The notes under the pieces were generated by a model, which was not told the DNA's origin, did not search any database, and was given only the letters and a program-made list of their open reading frames with translations. From Clostridia bacterium (lineage in GTDB: Bacteria > Bacillota > Clostridia > TANB77 > CAG-508), in assembly GCA_022798895.1 (NCBI GenBank), contig JAAWNJ010000014.1, positions 1-32,802 of the forward strand: a stretch of 32,802 nt of DNA. Reading direction: 5' to 3'. The translations under genes and the position numbers were made by a program. Below, one piece after another: positions 10,655 through 19,972 of the stretch (positions within the stretch are counted from its first letter, which is position 1; each line of letters begins with the position of its first letter).

Positions 10655-10695
10655 CCAAAGGCAAGGGAAATCCCTTGCCTTTGGTTATTTTTATT
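10655..10695 (+). terminator. Strong rho-independent terminator
   Basis: CCAAAGGCAAGGGA / TCCCTTGCCTTTGG 14-bp perfect stem followed by TTATTTTTATT. Confidence 0.88.
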
Positions 10696-10729
10696 CCTTG
10701 TGTCTAAATTTACCAATTTTAATCTTTCT

Positions 10730-10801
10730 TTAAAAAAGATTTGCGTGTGTTTCAATATCAAATAACAATATCACTAACCTATCTTCTTCAATTTTATACA
10801 T
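10730..10801 (-). pseudogene. C-terminal remnant of a RelE/YafQ-like toxin
   Basis: MYKIEEDRLVILLFDIETHANLF* directly downstream of the RelB-like antitoxin; resembles the C-terminal strand/tail of RelE/YafQ toxins (YKIEDD..VLLL...GTHSDLF). Confidence 0.55.
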
Positions 10802-10803
10802 AT

Positions 10804-11118
10804 TTATTCCTCTTCTAAGTCTTTCATTAGTTCATCAACACTATTATAAGTCTTATCCATTCTATCTTTTTCTAGCTCTTCAAAATTGACTTTACTATAA
10901 TCATGTAAATGTCCACATTCACATATATAAGAACCATAACCATCATTTAATTCTACAATGCCTTTTCTTTTTAAAGAAAATGGAATACCATTGTTAAGTT
11001 TTATTTGATGTAAAAATATATTTATTGCTTCACTTAAAGATAAACCTAAATCATCTAATATTGGTGTAATTTCTTTTCTTATATTATCATTTATTCTTAC
11101 TGTAGACATATTAATCAC
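10804..11118 (-). CDS. RelB/DinJ-family type II antitoxin
   Basis: STVRINDNIRKEITPILDDLGLSLSEAINIFLHQIKLNNGIPFSL ribbon-helix-helix DinJ signature. Confidence 0.85.
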   Translation of the reverse strand: MINMSTVRINDNIRKEITPILDDLGLSLSEAINIFLHQIKLNNGIPFSLKRKGIVELNDGYGSYICECGHLHDYSKVNFEELEKDRMDKTYNSVDELMKDLEEE

Positions 11119-11236
11119 CCCTTTTACAATTTACTATATAATAACATTATACTTTATATTGTATACAAATGTCAACATTTTGTATACAATATTATCATAT
11201 GTAAATAAACACAATTTATTCTATAATTTTAAAAAA

Positions 11237-11263
11237 ACTAAAAGTCCGAAATAGACTTTTAGT
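11237..11263. terminator. Terminator downstream of tRNA-Arg
   Basis: ACTAAAAGTC / GACTTTTAGT with A/T tracts on both sides. Confidence 0.8.
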
Positions 11264-11269
11264 TTTTGG

Positions 11270-11343
11270 TGTGCCTAGCGGGAATTGAACCTGCGACCTC
11301 TCGCTTAGGAGGCGAGCGCTCTATCCAACTGAGCTATAGACAC
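11270..11343 (-). tRNA. tRNA-Arg (anticodon CCT)
   Basis: Minus: GTGTCTATAGCTCAGTTGGATAGAGCGCTCGCCTCCTAAGCGAGAGGTCGCAGGTTCAATTCCCGCTAGGCACA; anticodon loop CTCCTAA. Confidence 0.94.
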
Positions 11344-11451
11344 ATATATAATTGCCTTATTTCAAGGCAATTCCTATTATACGATATTTTTGCATTTTGT
11401 GCAAGTGCCTCTATTGACTTAATATGATATAATCTAATATGGTGATTAAAA

Positions 11452-12168
11452 ATGCAACGTATTTTAAGTTATTTAAGAAAAACCATTGAAACCTATCATT
11501 TAATCGAAGAAGGAGATAAAATTGCAGTTGGTCTTTCAGGTGGCAAAGACTCTTTTGCTTTATTAATGAGTTTAAAAGCACTGCAAAAATTTTATCCTTC
11601 TCATTTTGAATTACTTGCTATTAGCATTGACCCTGGTTTTGAGTTTTTTAATCAAGAATTTTTGAAAAATAAATGTGAAGAAATTGGAGTTCCTCTCGTT
11701 ATAGAACAATCACATATCAAAGAAATTGTTTTTGATGTAAGGCAAGAAAAAAATCCTTGTTCTTTATGTGCTAACTTACGTAGGGGGATTTTAAACTCTG
11801 TTGCTATTCAAGAAGGATGTAATAAAATCGCTTTAGGTCATAATCAGGATGATGCCTTAGAAACCTTTTTATTAAACTTTCTATATGCTGGGAATTTATC
11901 TACATTTGCCCCTGCTAGTTATATGGATCGTTCTAAAATAACTCTTATTAGACCTTTAATTGATACTCCTGAAAAGGAAATTAAGAAGTTTATAAAACGT
12001 AATCAAGTGGAAGTTATGCCTAAGGTCTGTCCTATGGATGGAATTTCTAAACGTGAAGATATGAAAAATATGATAGTAGAATGGGAGAAAAAAATACCAA
12101 CTATTCGTAGCAATATGGTTGGTGCTATTAAAAGGGCTCATATTAATGGGTGGAAGGAAAGTAAATAA
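11452..12168 (+). CDS. TtcA-like tRNA 2-thiolation PP-loop ATPase
   Basis: VGLSGGKDSFALL PP-loop; CSLCANLRRG and GHNQDDALETFLLN motifs. Confidence 0.88.
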   Translation: MQRILSYLRKTIETYHLIEEGDKIAVGLSGGKDSFALLMSLKALQKFYPSHFELLAISIDPGFEFFNQEFLKNKCEEIGVPLVIEQSHIKEIVFDVRQEKNPCSLCANLRRGILNSVAIQEGCNKIALGHNQDDALETFLLNFLYAGNLSTFAPASYMDRSKITLIRPLIDTPEKEIKKFIKRNQVEVMPKVCPMDGISKREDMKNMIVEWEKKIPTIRSNMVGAIKRAHINGWKESK

Positions 12169-12177
12169 ATAGATAGT

Positions 12178-12290
12178 AAATGATTATAGATATATTTTCC
12201 GTTCAGCTATGGACGCTCCGCTACAGGGTCTCTTGCCTTTCAGGCATTCCCTATACCTTGCTTCACTTCAAATTATATCTATAATCATTT
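12178..12290. repeat. Long inverted repeat enclosing ~79 nt of GC-richer sequence
   Basis: AAATGATTATAGATATA (12178-12194) / TATATCTATAATCATTT (12274-12290), with nested AGGG/CCCT and TGCCT/AGGCA stems, between convergent genes. Confidence 0.7.
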
Positions 12291-12301
12291 TTGTTATTCT
12301 A

Positions 12302-14032
12302 CTATTTACTTAATTCTTTCATAGCTATTTCTAACTCTTCTAATTTTTCATCTGCATCCTCTAGGTTGTTTCCTTTTACACCCATGTAGAACTTAATCTT
12401 AGGTTCTGTTCCTGAAGGACGTACACAGCACCAACTATCACCTGCTAGGTCAAAATATAATACATTTGATTTTGGTAAATTAGTACTTACATCTTCTCCT
12501 GTTTCATTGTTATGAATATTTTGTGCTTGGTAATCTCCAAAGAAAATTACTTTTTCTCCTGCAATTTCAGTTGCTGGATGCTTTCTCATATTTTCCATCA
12601 TTTGTTTAATTTGCTCTGCACCTTCTATACCTTTTAATGTAATAGAAAATTGCTTTTCTTTGTAATATCCATATTTTTCATACATAGCAAGCATGGCATC
12701 CCATAAAGTCATTCCTTTTTGTTTATAATAGCATGCTGCTTCGCAAAGTGTCATTACTGCTACTATTCCATCTTTATCTCTTGCATGTGTTCCAATAATA
12801 CATCCATAACTTTCTTCATAAGAATATAAACATTCATACTCATTGTTGTTTTCTTCAAATCCACGAATAATCTTAGCAACATTTTTAAAACCAGTTAAAG
12901 TTGAAAATAGCTTTACATGATAAGATTTAGCAATTGCATCTGTTAAGTTTGAAGATACAATCGTTTTAATAATGGCTCCATTACTTGGTAATGTTCCATT
13001 AGCTTTCTTTTGTGATAAAATATATTCTGCAATTAAATTTCCTGTCATGTTTCCATTAAATTGAATATACTCACCTGTTGTTTGATTTTTAGCATATACT
13101 CCTAATCTATCTGCATCTGGGTCATTAGCTAGAATGATATCTGCATCTTTTTCTTTTGCTAATTCTAATGCTAATTTAAAAGCTTTTGGATCCTCTGGAT
13201 TTGGATAATCCACTGTTGGGAAATTACCGTCTGGGTCTGCTTGTTCTTTTACTACATAAATATTTTCAAATCCTAATTCTTTTAAAATAGTTTGAACTGG
13301 AATATTCCCTGTTCCATGAAGTGGCGTATAAACAATTCTAATATCTTTTTGTGTTTCATCAATTGCTTTTTGATTTACAACTAATTTTTTAAGTTCTTCT
13401 AAATATTTTTTATCAATTTCAGCGCCAATAGTATGGTATAGTCCTTGGCTTTCTGCTACTGATTTTTCTATTTTCTTAATAGCAGATAAATCTGTTACTT
13501 TATTTACTTCTGCTATAATTTCTTTATCTGTTGGCTCTACAATTTGAGCACCATCTTCCCAATATACTTTGTATCCATTATATTCTGGTGGATTATGACT
13601 TGCTGTTACTACAATTCCTGCAATACAGCCTAATTCCCTTACTGCAAAAGATAGTTCTGGAGTTGGTCTTAAGGTATCAAATCGATAGGTTTTAATTCCA
13701 TTTGCATTTAAACAAAGTGCTGCTTGCTCACTAAATTCTACTGACATTCTTCTAGAGTCATACGCTATTGCTACTCCTCTATTTTGTCCACCTTTTTGGA
13801 TGATATAATTTGCTAACCCCTGTGTTGCTTTAGTAACAGTATAAGTATTCATTCTATTGGTTCCAATACCAATAACACCTCTTAATCCTGCTGTTCCGAA
13901 TTCTAAATCTTTATAAAATCTATCTTCTATTTCTTTTTCATTATTTTCAATATTTTTTAAGTCTTGTTTGTCTACTTCAGAAATAGCTAGGTCATTTAAC
14001 CATTGTTCATATTTTACTTTATATTTTTCCAT
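12302..14032 (-). CDS. Phosphoglucomutase/phosphomannomutase (alpha-D-phosphohexomutase family)
   Basis: VTASHNPPEYNGYKVYWEDGAQI, DPDADRLG, RPSGTEPKIKFYMG motifs. Confidence 0.95.
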   Translation of the reverse strand: MEKYKVKYEQWLNDLAISEVDKQDLKNIENNEKEIEDRFYKDLEFGTAGLRGVIGIGTNRMNTYTVTKATQGLANYIIQKGGQNRGVAIAYDSRRMSVEFSEQAALCLNANGIKTYRFDTLRPTPELSFAVRELGCIAGIVVTASHNPPEYNGYKVYWEDGAQIVEPTDKEIIAEVNKVTDLSAIKKIEKSVAESQGLYHTIGAEIDKKYLEELKKLVVNQKAIDETQKDIRIVYTPLHGTGNIPVQTILKELGFENIYVVKEQADPDGNFPTVDYPNPEDPKAFKLALELAKEKDADIILANDPDADRLGVYAKNQTTGEYIQFNGNMTGNLIAEYILSQKKANGTLPSNGAIIKTIVSSNLTDAIAKSYHVKLFSTLTGFKNVAKIIRGFEENNNEYECLYSYEESYGCIIGTHARDKDGIVAVMTLCEAACYYKQKGMTLWDAMLAMYEKYGYYKEKQFSITLKGIEGAEQIKQMMENMRKHPATEIAGEKVIFFGDYQAQNIHNNETGEDVSTNLPKSNVLYFDLAGDSWCCVRPSGTEPKIKFYMGVKGNNLEDADEKLEELEIAMKELSK

Positions 14033-14047
14033 CTCTTTATCCTTTCT

Positions 14048-15292
14048 TTAACTAATATGATAAAATGCTTTATATAAAGCTCTTGCTGTTTCTGGACTGT
14101 CTACGCCTTCAGCATTTTTTACTGGTGCAAATTCATCTTCTCTTTTTACCCTTAGAATACTCATGCTATCCACTGTTGAGAAGGCATCAAATAGAAATGC
14201 TTCAAATTTGTAGGCATTTGGCTCTGTTGGTTCTACTACTTCTCCTTTATCATTTAAATAACTTGCTTTTTTGAAAGCAACATGATATGGCAATTTATTT
14301 GTACTTATTTGTTCTAATGCTGATAAATGGAACTGATTACATAGAATATGAGATTCTCCGTAAAGAAGTTCACCTTTCTCATCTGTTCTCTCTGCTAATT
14401 CGTCTGATATTTCAGTATATTCAATTACATTTGGCTTATTATCTTTTTTGCAGAAAACACCTACTCTTTCATGCGGATTAGCCTTTACAACACTTTTTCC
14501 TGCCATCAGAGTTCCTTCACTAATGGCTAGCCCTGTTAATACTGGATCTACCATTTTTGCTAAGACATTATCTACTCCACCAATATATACCCATTCAATT
14601 CCTTTTTCTTTCATATCGTAAAGTACACCATTTTTTCTCATGGCTTCAAAAATTCCGCCATGCCCATCTGCTGCTAGTTTCATTGTTCCATCTTCATTTA
14701 ACAAAATTTTTCCTTTTGTATCAATCATTGGTAATTTTCCTTGAATAAAGAAACTAACTGCTTCCTTTGGATATCCAAAGTAGTTATGATCTTTAAAAAA
14801 TTGAATGGTATCTTCATTGTTAGCATCACTTGTCATTAAATACCATGGAATGGTAACATGATATTTTTCACAAGCTTCTCTCATTGTGTCACATAATATT
14901 TCAAAAATAGATTGATGTGAGTCTAATCCTAAATCATAAGTTCCTTTTGGTCCATTATGTCCAAGTCTTGTTCCTTGTCCTCCTGCCATGGTAACTACTG
15001 CTAATTTTCCAGCTTTGATTGCCTCTTCTCCTAAAGAAGTATATTTTTCTAATTCTTCTTGTGATAATTCTGCTTTTGTTACATGACTAATAGGTTCTAA
15101 TTTTGCATTTTCAAAATTTGCTTTTATTTTAGTTGTTTCATAAAGTTCTTGCATTTGTTTAAAATTCGTTGTTAAGATTGCATCTAACAGCTCACTTTGT
15201 CTTTCTTTTGATAGGGAATTAAAAGAATTTAATAAATGTTCTTGTCCATACTTTTGAAGCATTTGCTTAGCAGCTAATAATTTTTCTTCCAT
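14048..15292 (-). CDS. UDPGP-family UTP--sugar-1-phosphate uridylyltransferase (UDP-N-acetylglucosamine pyrophosphorylase-like)
   Basis: VVTMAGGQGTRLGHNGPKGTYDLGL; PWYLMTSDANNEDTIQFFKDHNYFGYP; typical of UAP1/UDPGP-type enzymes. Confidence 0.92.
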   Translation of the reverse strand: MEEKLLAAKQMLQKYGQEHLLNSFNSLSKERQSELLDAILTTNFKQMQELYETTKIKANFENAKLEPISHVTKAELSQEELEKYTSLGEEAIKAGKLAVVTMAGGQGTRLGHNGPKGTYDLGLDSHQSIFEILCDTMREACEKYHVTIPWYLMTSDANNEDTIQFFKDHNYFGYPKEAVSFFIQGKLPMIDTKGKILLNEDGTMKLAADGHGGIFEAMRKNGVLYDMKEKGIEWVYIGGVDNVLAKMVDPVLTGLAISEGTLMAGKSVVKANPHERVGVFCKKDNKPNVIEYTEISDELAERTDEKGELLYGESHILCNQFHLSALEQISTNKLPYHVAFKKASYLNDKGEVVEPTEPNAYKFEAFLFDAFSTVDSMSILRVKREDEFAPVKNAEGVDSPETARALYKAFYHIS

Positions 15293-15431
15293 AAAATTAC
15301 CTTCCTTTTCTTAAAATAGTTTGTCCCTATAAAAACTGTAACTAATATCTACTATCTTATATCATATCCATTTTTTCGTCAATTATGTTTTGAAGAATTC
15401 TATTTAGTTTAATAATTCTTAAGATTAAAAA

Positions 15432-15462
15432 ATATCACTTTCGCTTTTGCTACTTGTGATAT
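15432..15462 (-). terminator. Probable terminator of the 15.5-16.0 kb gene
   Basis: ATATCAC/GTGATAT stem followed on minus strand by TTTTTTAATC. Confidence 0.6.
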
Positions 15463-15471
15463 GCTTTCAAT

Positions 15472-15987
15472 TTATGCTTCTTTTTTATATCCTTCAAATA
15501 CATCTGTAATTTCTCTTTCTCCTGATGTATTTAAAACCCTATCATGCGAATTTAATATTTCTACAATGTGATGATTAAATTCTGTTACTTCAAAGAAATT
15601 AATTATCTTTATATTATTTACCTTTTCTTTTTCTACCCATCTTTGTATATTTTCATTATTTTTCTCAATATAACCTCTGCTTCCATTAATTAATATAATG
15701 TTTTCTTTTTTCTCATTTACTTCTAAGTCTAGTAGTTGATGAATATCTCCATATTTCTTAGAATTAATTTCTTCCCAACGAATTCCTAAAATTTCTTCTT
15801 CATTTCTTAAATTCAATTTTCTTACTAATGTTACAATATTTTCTCGTATATTGTTTTCTAGGAGTGTTATCACGTTTATTTGTTCTTCTATTTTGTGGTT
15901 TATATATGGCAATAACATTGTTGCAAAATGCCAATCACTCACATAAAAACTACATAGTTTTTCGACTCTTTGATTTTCTTTTCTCAT
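15472..15987 (-). CDS. Hypothetical protein (~171 aa)
   Basis: ORF MRKENQRVEKLCSFYVSDWHFATMLLPYINHKIEEQ...; GGGG-type RBS 9 nt upstream of ATG at 15987; no family recognised. Confidence 0.65.
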   Translation of the reverse strand: MRKENQRVEKLCSFYVSDWHFATMLLPYINHKIEEQINVITLLENNIRENIVTLVRKLNLRNEEEILGIRWEEINSKKYGDIHQLLDLEVNEKKENIILINGSRGYIEKNNENIQRWVEKEKVNNIKIINFFEVTEFNHHIVEILNSHDRVLNTSGEREITDVFEGYKKEA

Positions 15988-16231
15988 TTGAAACAACCCC
16001 TTCATTTGTATTTTGCATCTTGGAAAATTTTACCATTTATTACTTACGGAAGTCAAGCTTTTTCCAAATAAATCGTACGTCTTTATTCGACATTTAGATA
16101 TCATTTTTTTATCAAATTTGTATGAATTTTCTTTGGCAAGTCAAAAAATTTTTTCCAATACTGTATATTTTTTTTAATTTAGTCAATAATTCTATTAAAC
16201 ACAAAAATTTTGAAAATACGGAGGATAAAAA

Positions 16232-16855
16232 ATGAAAAGATTTTTTGTATTATTATTGTTATTAACTTTATTTATATTAGTATCTGCACTTTCTTACGTA
16301 AATGCGGTCTCTAGCAATATTGCTGATAGTGTATTTCGTTTACATGTTATTGCAAATAGTGATAGTGAAGAAGATCAAGCCCTAAAATTAAAAGTAAGAG
16401 ATGAACTTCTTTCCTATATGAATACTTTAGCCAAAGATTGCTCCTCTAAAGAAGAAGTAGTAGCTTTAGCAAAAGAACACCAAGCAGAATTTAAAGCAAT
16501 TGCCCAAAAGGTGATTTCTGACAATGGTTTTTCTTACCCTGTTACAATTCAAATTGGTGATAGCGATTTTCCTACCAAAACTTATGGGGATATTTCACTT
16601 CCAGCTGGAACCTATGATGCTTTAAGAGTACAAATAGGTGAAGCTAAAGGAAAAAATTGGTGGTGTGTCATGTTTCCTCCTCTTTGTTTTGTAGATGTTA
16701 GTACTGGTATTGTTCCTGATGACTCTAAAAAAGAAATGCAAGAAAGTTTAAGTGATGAAGAATATGATTTAATTAGTAAAACGGATAATGATGAGATTCA
16801 TTTTAAGTTTAAGTTAATAGAATTTTTCCAAAATTTAAGACTTGGACAAAAATAG
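16232..16855 (+). CDS. spoIIR: Stage II sporulation protein R
   Basis: DSVFRLHVIANSDSEEDQALKLKVRDELL; GKNWWCVMFPPLCFVD is a SpoIIR signature. Confidence 0.94.
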   Translation: MKRFFVLLLLLTLFILVSALSYVNAVSSNIADSVFRLHVIANSDSEEDQALKLKVRDELLSYMNTLAKDCSSKEEVVALAKEHQAEFKAIAQKVISDNGFSYPVTIQIGDSDFPTKTYGDISLPAGTYDALRVQIGEAKGKNWWCVMFPPLCFVDVSTGIVPDDSKKEMQESLSDEEYDLISKTDNDEIHFKFKLIEFFQNLRLGQK

Positions 16856-16947
16856 TTCCATTTTACACAAGAATTACTTGTCAAAAAGAACAAACTATGG
16901 TATAAACTTGTTGAAATGAAAAGAAATTTAAATGGGGGTTGTTCATT

Positions 16948-18234
16948 TTGGATAAATTAGTAATTCAAGGACCAACAAAATTAAAAGGAGAAGTAACCAT
17001 TAGTGGTGCAAAAAATGCAGCAGTAGCTATCCTTCCTGCAACCTTGTTGATAGATGGTATTTGTAAAATTGAAAACTTACCAAATATCAGTGATGTAAGA
17101 ACTTATTGTAAAATTTTAGAAACTTTAGGTGCAAAAATCACTTGGTTTTCAGATAATGAAATAGAAATTGATACAAGAAACATTGGATGTACACAAGCAC
17201 CTTTAGATATGACTAGTAGATTTAGAGCTTCTTATTATTTATTAGGTGCTCTTTTAGGAAGATGTGGTGCTGCTGAAGTTGGCATTCCTGGTGGATGTAA
17301 CTTAGGTGCAAGACCAATTGATCAACATATTAAAGGTTTTGAAGCATTAGGCGCTAAAGTAGATGTTGCACAAGGAAAAATCTCTGCTAAAGTAAAGAAG
17401 TTAACAGGTACTTCCATTTATATGGATATTGTTTCTGTTGGTGCAACTATTAATGTTATGCTTGCTAGTGTATTAGCGGAAGGAACTACAACAATCGATA
17501 ATGCTGCAAAAGAACCTCATATTGTTGATGTTGCAAACTTCTTAAATACTATGGGTGCTGATATTCGTGGTGCTGGTACAGATGTAATTAAAATTAATGG
17601 TGTGAAAAGCTTACATGGAGACACTACATATTCTGTTGTTCCAGATCAAATTGAAGCTGGTACTTTCATGCTTGCAGCAGTTGCTTCTAAAGGTGATATT
17701 TTAATTAAAAATTGTATTCCAGAACATTTAGATTGTATTACTGCTAAAATCGTTGAAATTGGTGGAACAGTTGAAGACTTAGGTGATAGTGTTCGTGTTT
17801 CTATGAATAAAAGACCAAATAAAGCAATTGTCAAAACACTTCCATATCCTGGTTTCCCTACGGATTTACAACCTCAAATGGGTGTTGTACTTTCAGTTGC
17901 AGATGGTATAAGTACCATTAATGAAAGTATTTGGGATTCTAGATTTCAATACACTGCTGAATTAAACAAAATGGGAGCAAAAATTGCACCACAAGGTGGA
18001 AAAACAGCTGTATTTGAAGGTGTAAAAGGTTTAGTTGGTTCTCAAGTTTGTGCAACAGATTTAAGAGCAGGTGCAGCACTTCTTGTTGCAGGCACAATTG
18101 CTAATGGAGAAACACATTTATACAACTTACAACATATTGATAGAGGATATGAAAATATAGAAGAAAAATTTAGAAATTTAGGAGCAAAAATTCAAAGAGT
18201 TTCTGAACCTGATGAAACTATGTGCGATACCTAA
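16948..18234 (+). CDS. murA: UDP-N-acetylglucosamine 1-carboxyvinyltransferase
   Basis: MDKLVIQGPTKLKGEVTISGAKNAAVAILPATLL (TTG start), GRCGAAEVGIPGGCNLGARPIDQHIKGFEALGA. Confidence 0.96.
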   Translation: MDKLVIQGPTKLKGEVTISGAKNAAVAILPATLLIDGICKIENLPNISDVRTYCKILETLGAKITWFSDNEIEIDTRNIGCTQAPLDMTSRFRASYYLLGALLGRCGAAEVGIPGGCNLGARPIDQHIKGFEALGAKVDVAQGKISAKVKKLTGTSIYMDIVSVGATINVMLASVLAEGTTTIDNAAKEPHIVDVANFLNTMGADIRGAGTDVIKINGVKSLHGDTTYSVVPDQIEAGTFMLAAVASKGDILIKNCIPEHLDCITAKIVEIGGTVEDLGDSVRVSMNKRPNKAIVKTLPYPGFPTDLQPQMGVVLSVADGISTINESIWDSRFQYTAELNKMGAKIAPQGGKTAVFEGVKGLVGSQVCATDLRAGAALLVAGTIANGETHLYNLQHIDRGYENIEEKFRNLGAKIQRVSEPDETMCDT

Positions 18235-18270
18235 AAAAGTTCTAACAAAAGAAGTAAAGGAAAAACAAAC

Positions 18271-19065
18271 ATGCTAAAGTTTTGTAGTTTATATAGTGGT
18301 AGTAGTGGGAATAGTCTATTTGTTGAAACACCCAATAGCAAGGTTCTAATTGATGCTGGTGTTAGTACGAAAAAAATTGAAACTGCTTTAAATGATTTAG
18401 AGGTAGACCCTCATGATATTGACGCTGTTTTAGTAACACACGAACATTCTGATCATGTAAAAGGTCTAGGAACCTTAGCTAAAAAATTTAATATTCCCAT
18501 TTACGCTAATCAAGAAACATGGGATGCTATGCCAGAAATTGCGGAAAAAGTTCAATTAGAAAATCAAAATTTTTTCAAACCAAATGAAAAATTTGATATT
18601 GGAGATTTAAATATTCTTCCTTTTAAAATTCCACATGATGCTGCTAATCCATGTGGTTTTAATTTGTTTTGTGGCAATCAAAAAATCAGTATTGCTACTG
18701 ATTTAGGACATATGGATTATGATCTTATTAAATACTTAGAAGAAAGTCAGTTTATTTTATTAGAAGCAAACTATGACCCTAATATTTTAAAGTGTTCTAG
18801 GTATCCTTATCCATTAAAGCAAAGAATTGCAGGTCCAAATGGTCATTTATCTAATGAAATGGCTGGAAAAACAATTTCTTATCTTTTAAAAAGTGGATTA
18901 AATAAAGTGATGCTTGGACATTTAAGTAAGGAAAATAACTTCCCAGAACTTGCTTATCAAACAGTTATTGATGAACTTTGCCATCAAAACTTTAATGAAA
19001 ATCATTTTTCATTAAGTGTTGCTAGCCGTTTGGCACCTAGTAGTGTAGTAAATATAGAGGGATAA
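18271..19065 (+). CDS. MBL-fold metallohydrolase, WalJ/YycJ-like
   Basis: SLYSGSSGNSLFVETPNSKVLIDAGVSTKKIE; THEHSDHVKGL; GHLSNEMAG; located before rlmH. Confidence 0.9.
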   Translation: MLKFCSLYSGSSGNSLFVETPNSKVLIDAGVSTKKIETALNDLEVDPHDIDAVLVTHEHSDHVKGLGTLAKKFNIPIYANQETWDAMPEIAEKVQLENQNFFKPNEKFDIGDLNILPFKIPHDAANPCGFNLFCGNQKISIATDLGHMDYDLIKYLEESQFILLEANYDPNILKCSRYPYPLKQRIAGPNGHLSNEMAGKTISYLLKSGLNKVMLGHLSKENNFPELAYQTVIDELCHQNFNENHFSLSVASRLAPSSVVNIEG

Positions 19066-19066
19066 T

Positions 19067-19549
19067 ATGTTACATATTGAAATTATTTGTGTTGGAAAAT
19101 TAAAAGAAGATTATTTAAAATCTGCTATTGCAGAATATAGGAAAAGATTATCGAAATATTGCTCTTGTCAGGTCATTGAATTGCCTGATGAAAAATTGCC
19201 TTCTCCTCTTTCTGAAGCTGATAAAAGAAAAGTAATTGAAAAAGAAAGCAATTCTATTTTAAGTCATATTAAGGAAAATAGCTATGTGTTTGCTTTAGAC
19301 TTAAAAGGAAAACAATATACTTCTGAAGAATTTTCTGAAAAACTATCTAATATTGCTCTTCGTGAAAATTCTACTATTACTTTTTTAATTGGTGGAACTT
19401 TAGGTATGTCTCAAGAATTACTAGAACATGCTAATCAATTAGTTTGTTTTTCTAAAATGACCTTTCCACACCAATTAATTCGTGTATTTTTATTAGAGCA
19501 ATTATTTCGTAGTTTTAAAATTCAAAACAACGAAACTTATCATAGGTAA
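19067..19549 (+). CDS. rlmH: 23S rRNA (pseudouridine1915-N3)-methyltransferase
   Basis: LHIEIICVGKLKEDYLKSAIAEYRKRLSKYC; TFLIGGTLGMSQELLEHANQLVCFSKMTFPHQLIRVFLLEQLFRSFKIQNNETYHR. Confidence 0.96.
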   Translation: MLHIEIICVGKLKEDYLKSAIAEYRKRLSKYCSCQVIELPDEKLPSPLSEADKRKVIEKESNSILSHIKENSYVFALDLKGKQYTSEEFSEKLSNIALRENSTITFLIGGTLGMSQELLEHANQLVCFSKMTFPHQLIRVFLLEQLFRSFKIQNNETYHR

Positions 19550-19566
19550 ATTAATATATAATTGAA

Positions 19567-19728
19567 TTGTAGAGGAAAAAGGAAAAAGAAAACAATAATC
19601 TCTTTTGAATAAAATCGGGGGCACGAATTTTTACCTAAAAAGACAAAAGATATTTTTTTCTGAACATATCAGGGGTGATATATTAAAAGGGAATCATATA
19701 TAAAATTAAAAACCTTTTTCCTCTACAA
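19567..19728. repeat. 16-bp inverted repeats flanking ~130 bp (MITE-like)
   Basis: TTGTAGAGGAAAAAGG (19567-19582) / CCTTTTTCCTCTACAA (19713-19728); internal ATATCA-GGGG-TGATAT hairpin at 19666-19681. Confidence 0.6.
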
Positions 19729-19746
19729 AAATAAAAACATAAATTA

Positions 19747-19875
19747 CTATTCGGAAATTTTTTTCAAGATATGTTTAGCACATATATAAGAAATGAAATT
19801 TCTAAGAATAAAATAAATAGAAACAAATGATATTTCTAAAATGATACATAATTTAATCAATTGAATTAATCTCAT
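19747..19875 (-). CDS. Putative 42-aa hydrophobic small protein
   Basis: MRLIQLIKLCIILEISFVSIYFILRNFISYICAKHILKKISE*, AAAGGA RBS upstream. Confidence 0.4.
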   Translation of the reverse strand: MRLIQLIKLCIILEISFVSIYFILRNFISYICAKHILKKISE

Positions 19876-19972
19876 AACTTGTCCTTTCTGCTCTTTACCT
19901 TTTGCAAATTTTACTCTGAACTTGTTATGTTTTTTATCTTACTACCAATTTTTTCATTTGTCAACAAAAACT

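Noticed and set aside
14065-14748. Plus-strand ORFs overlapping the UDPGP-family gene
   Set aside because: Antisense to a strong conserved CDS; Leu/His/Phe-rich shadow translations.
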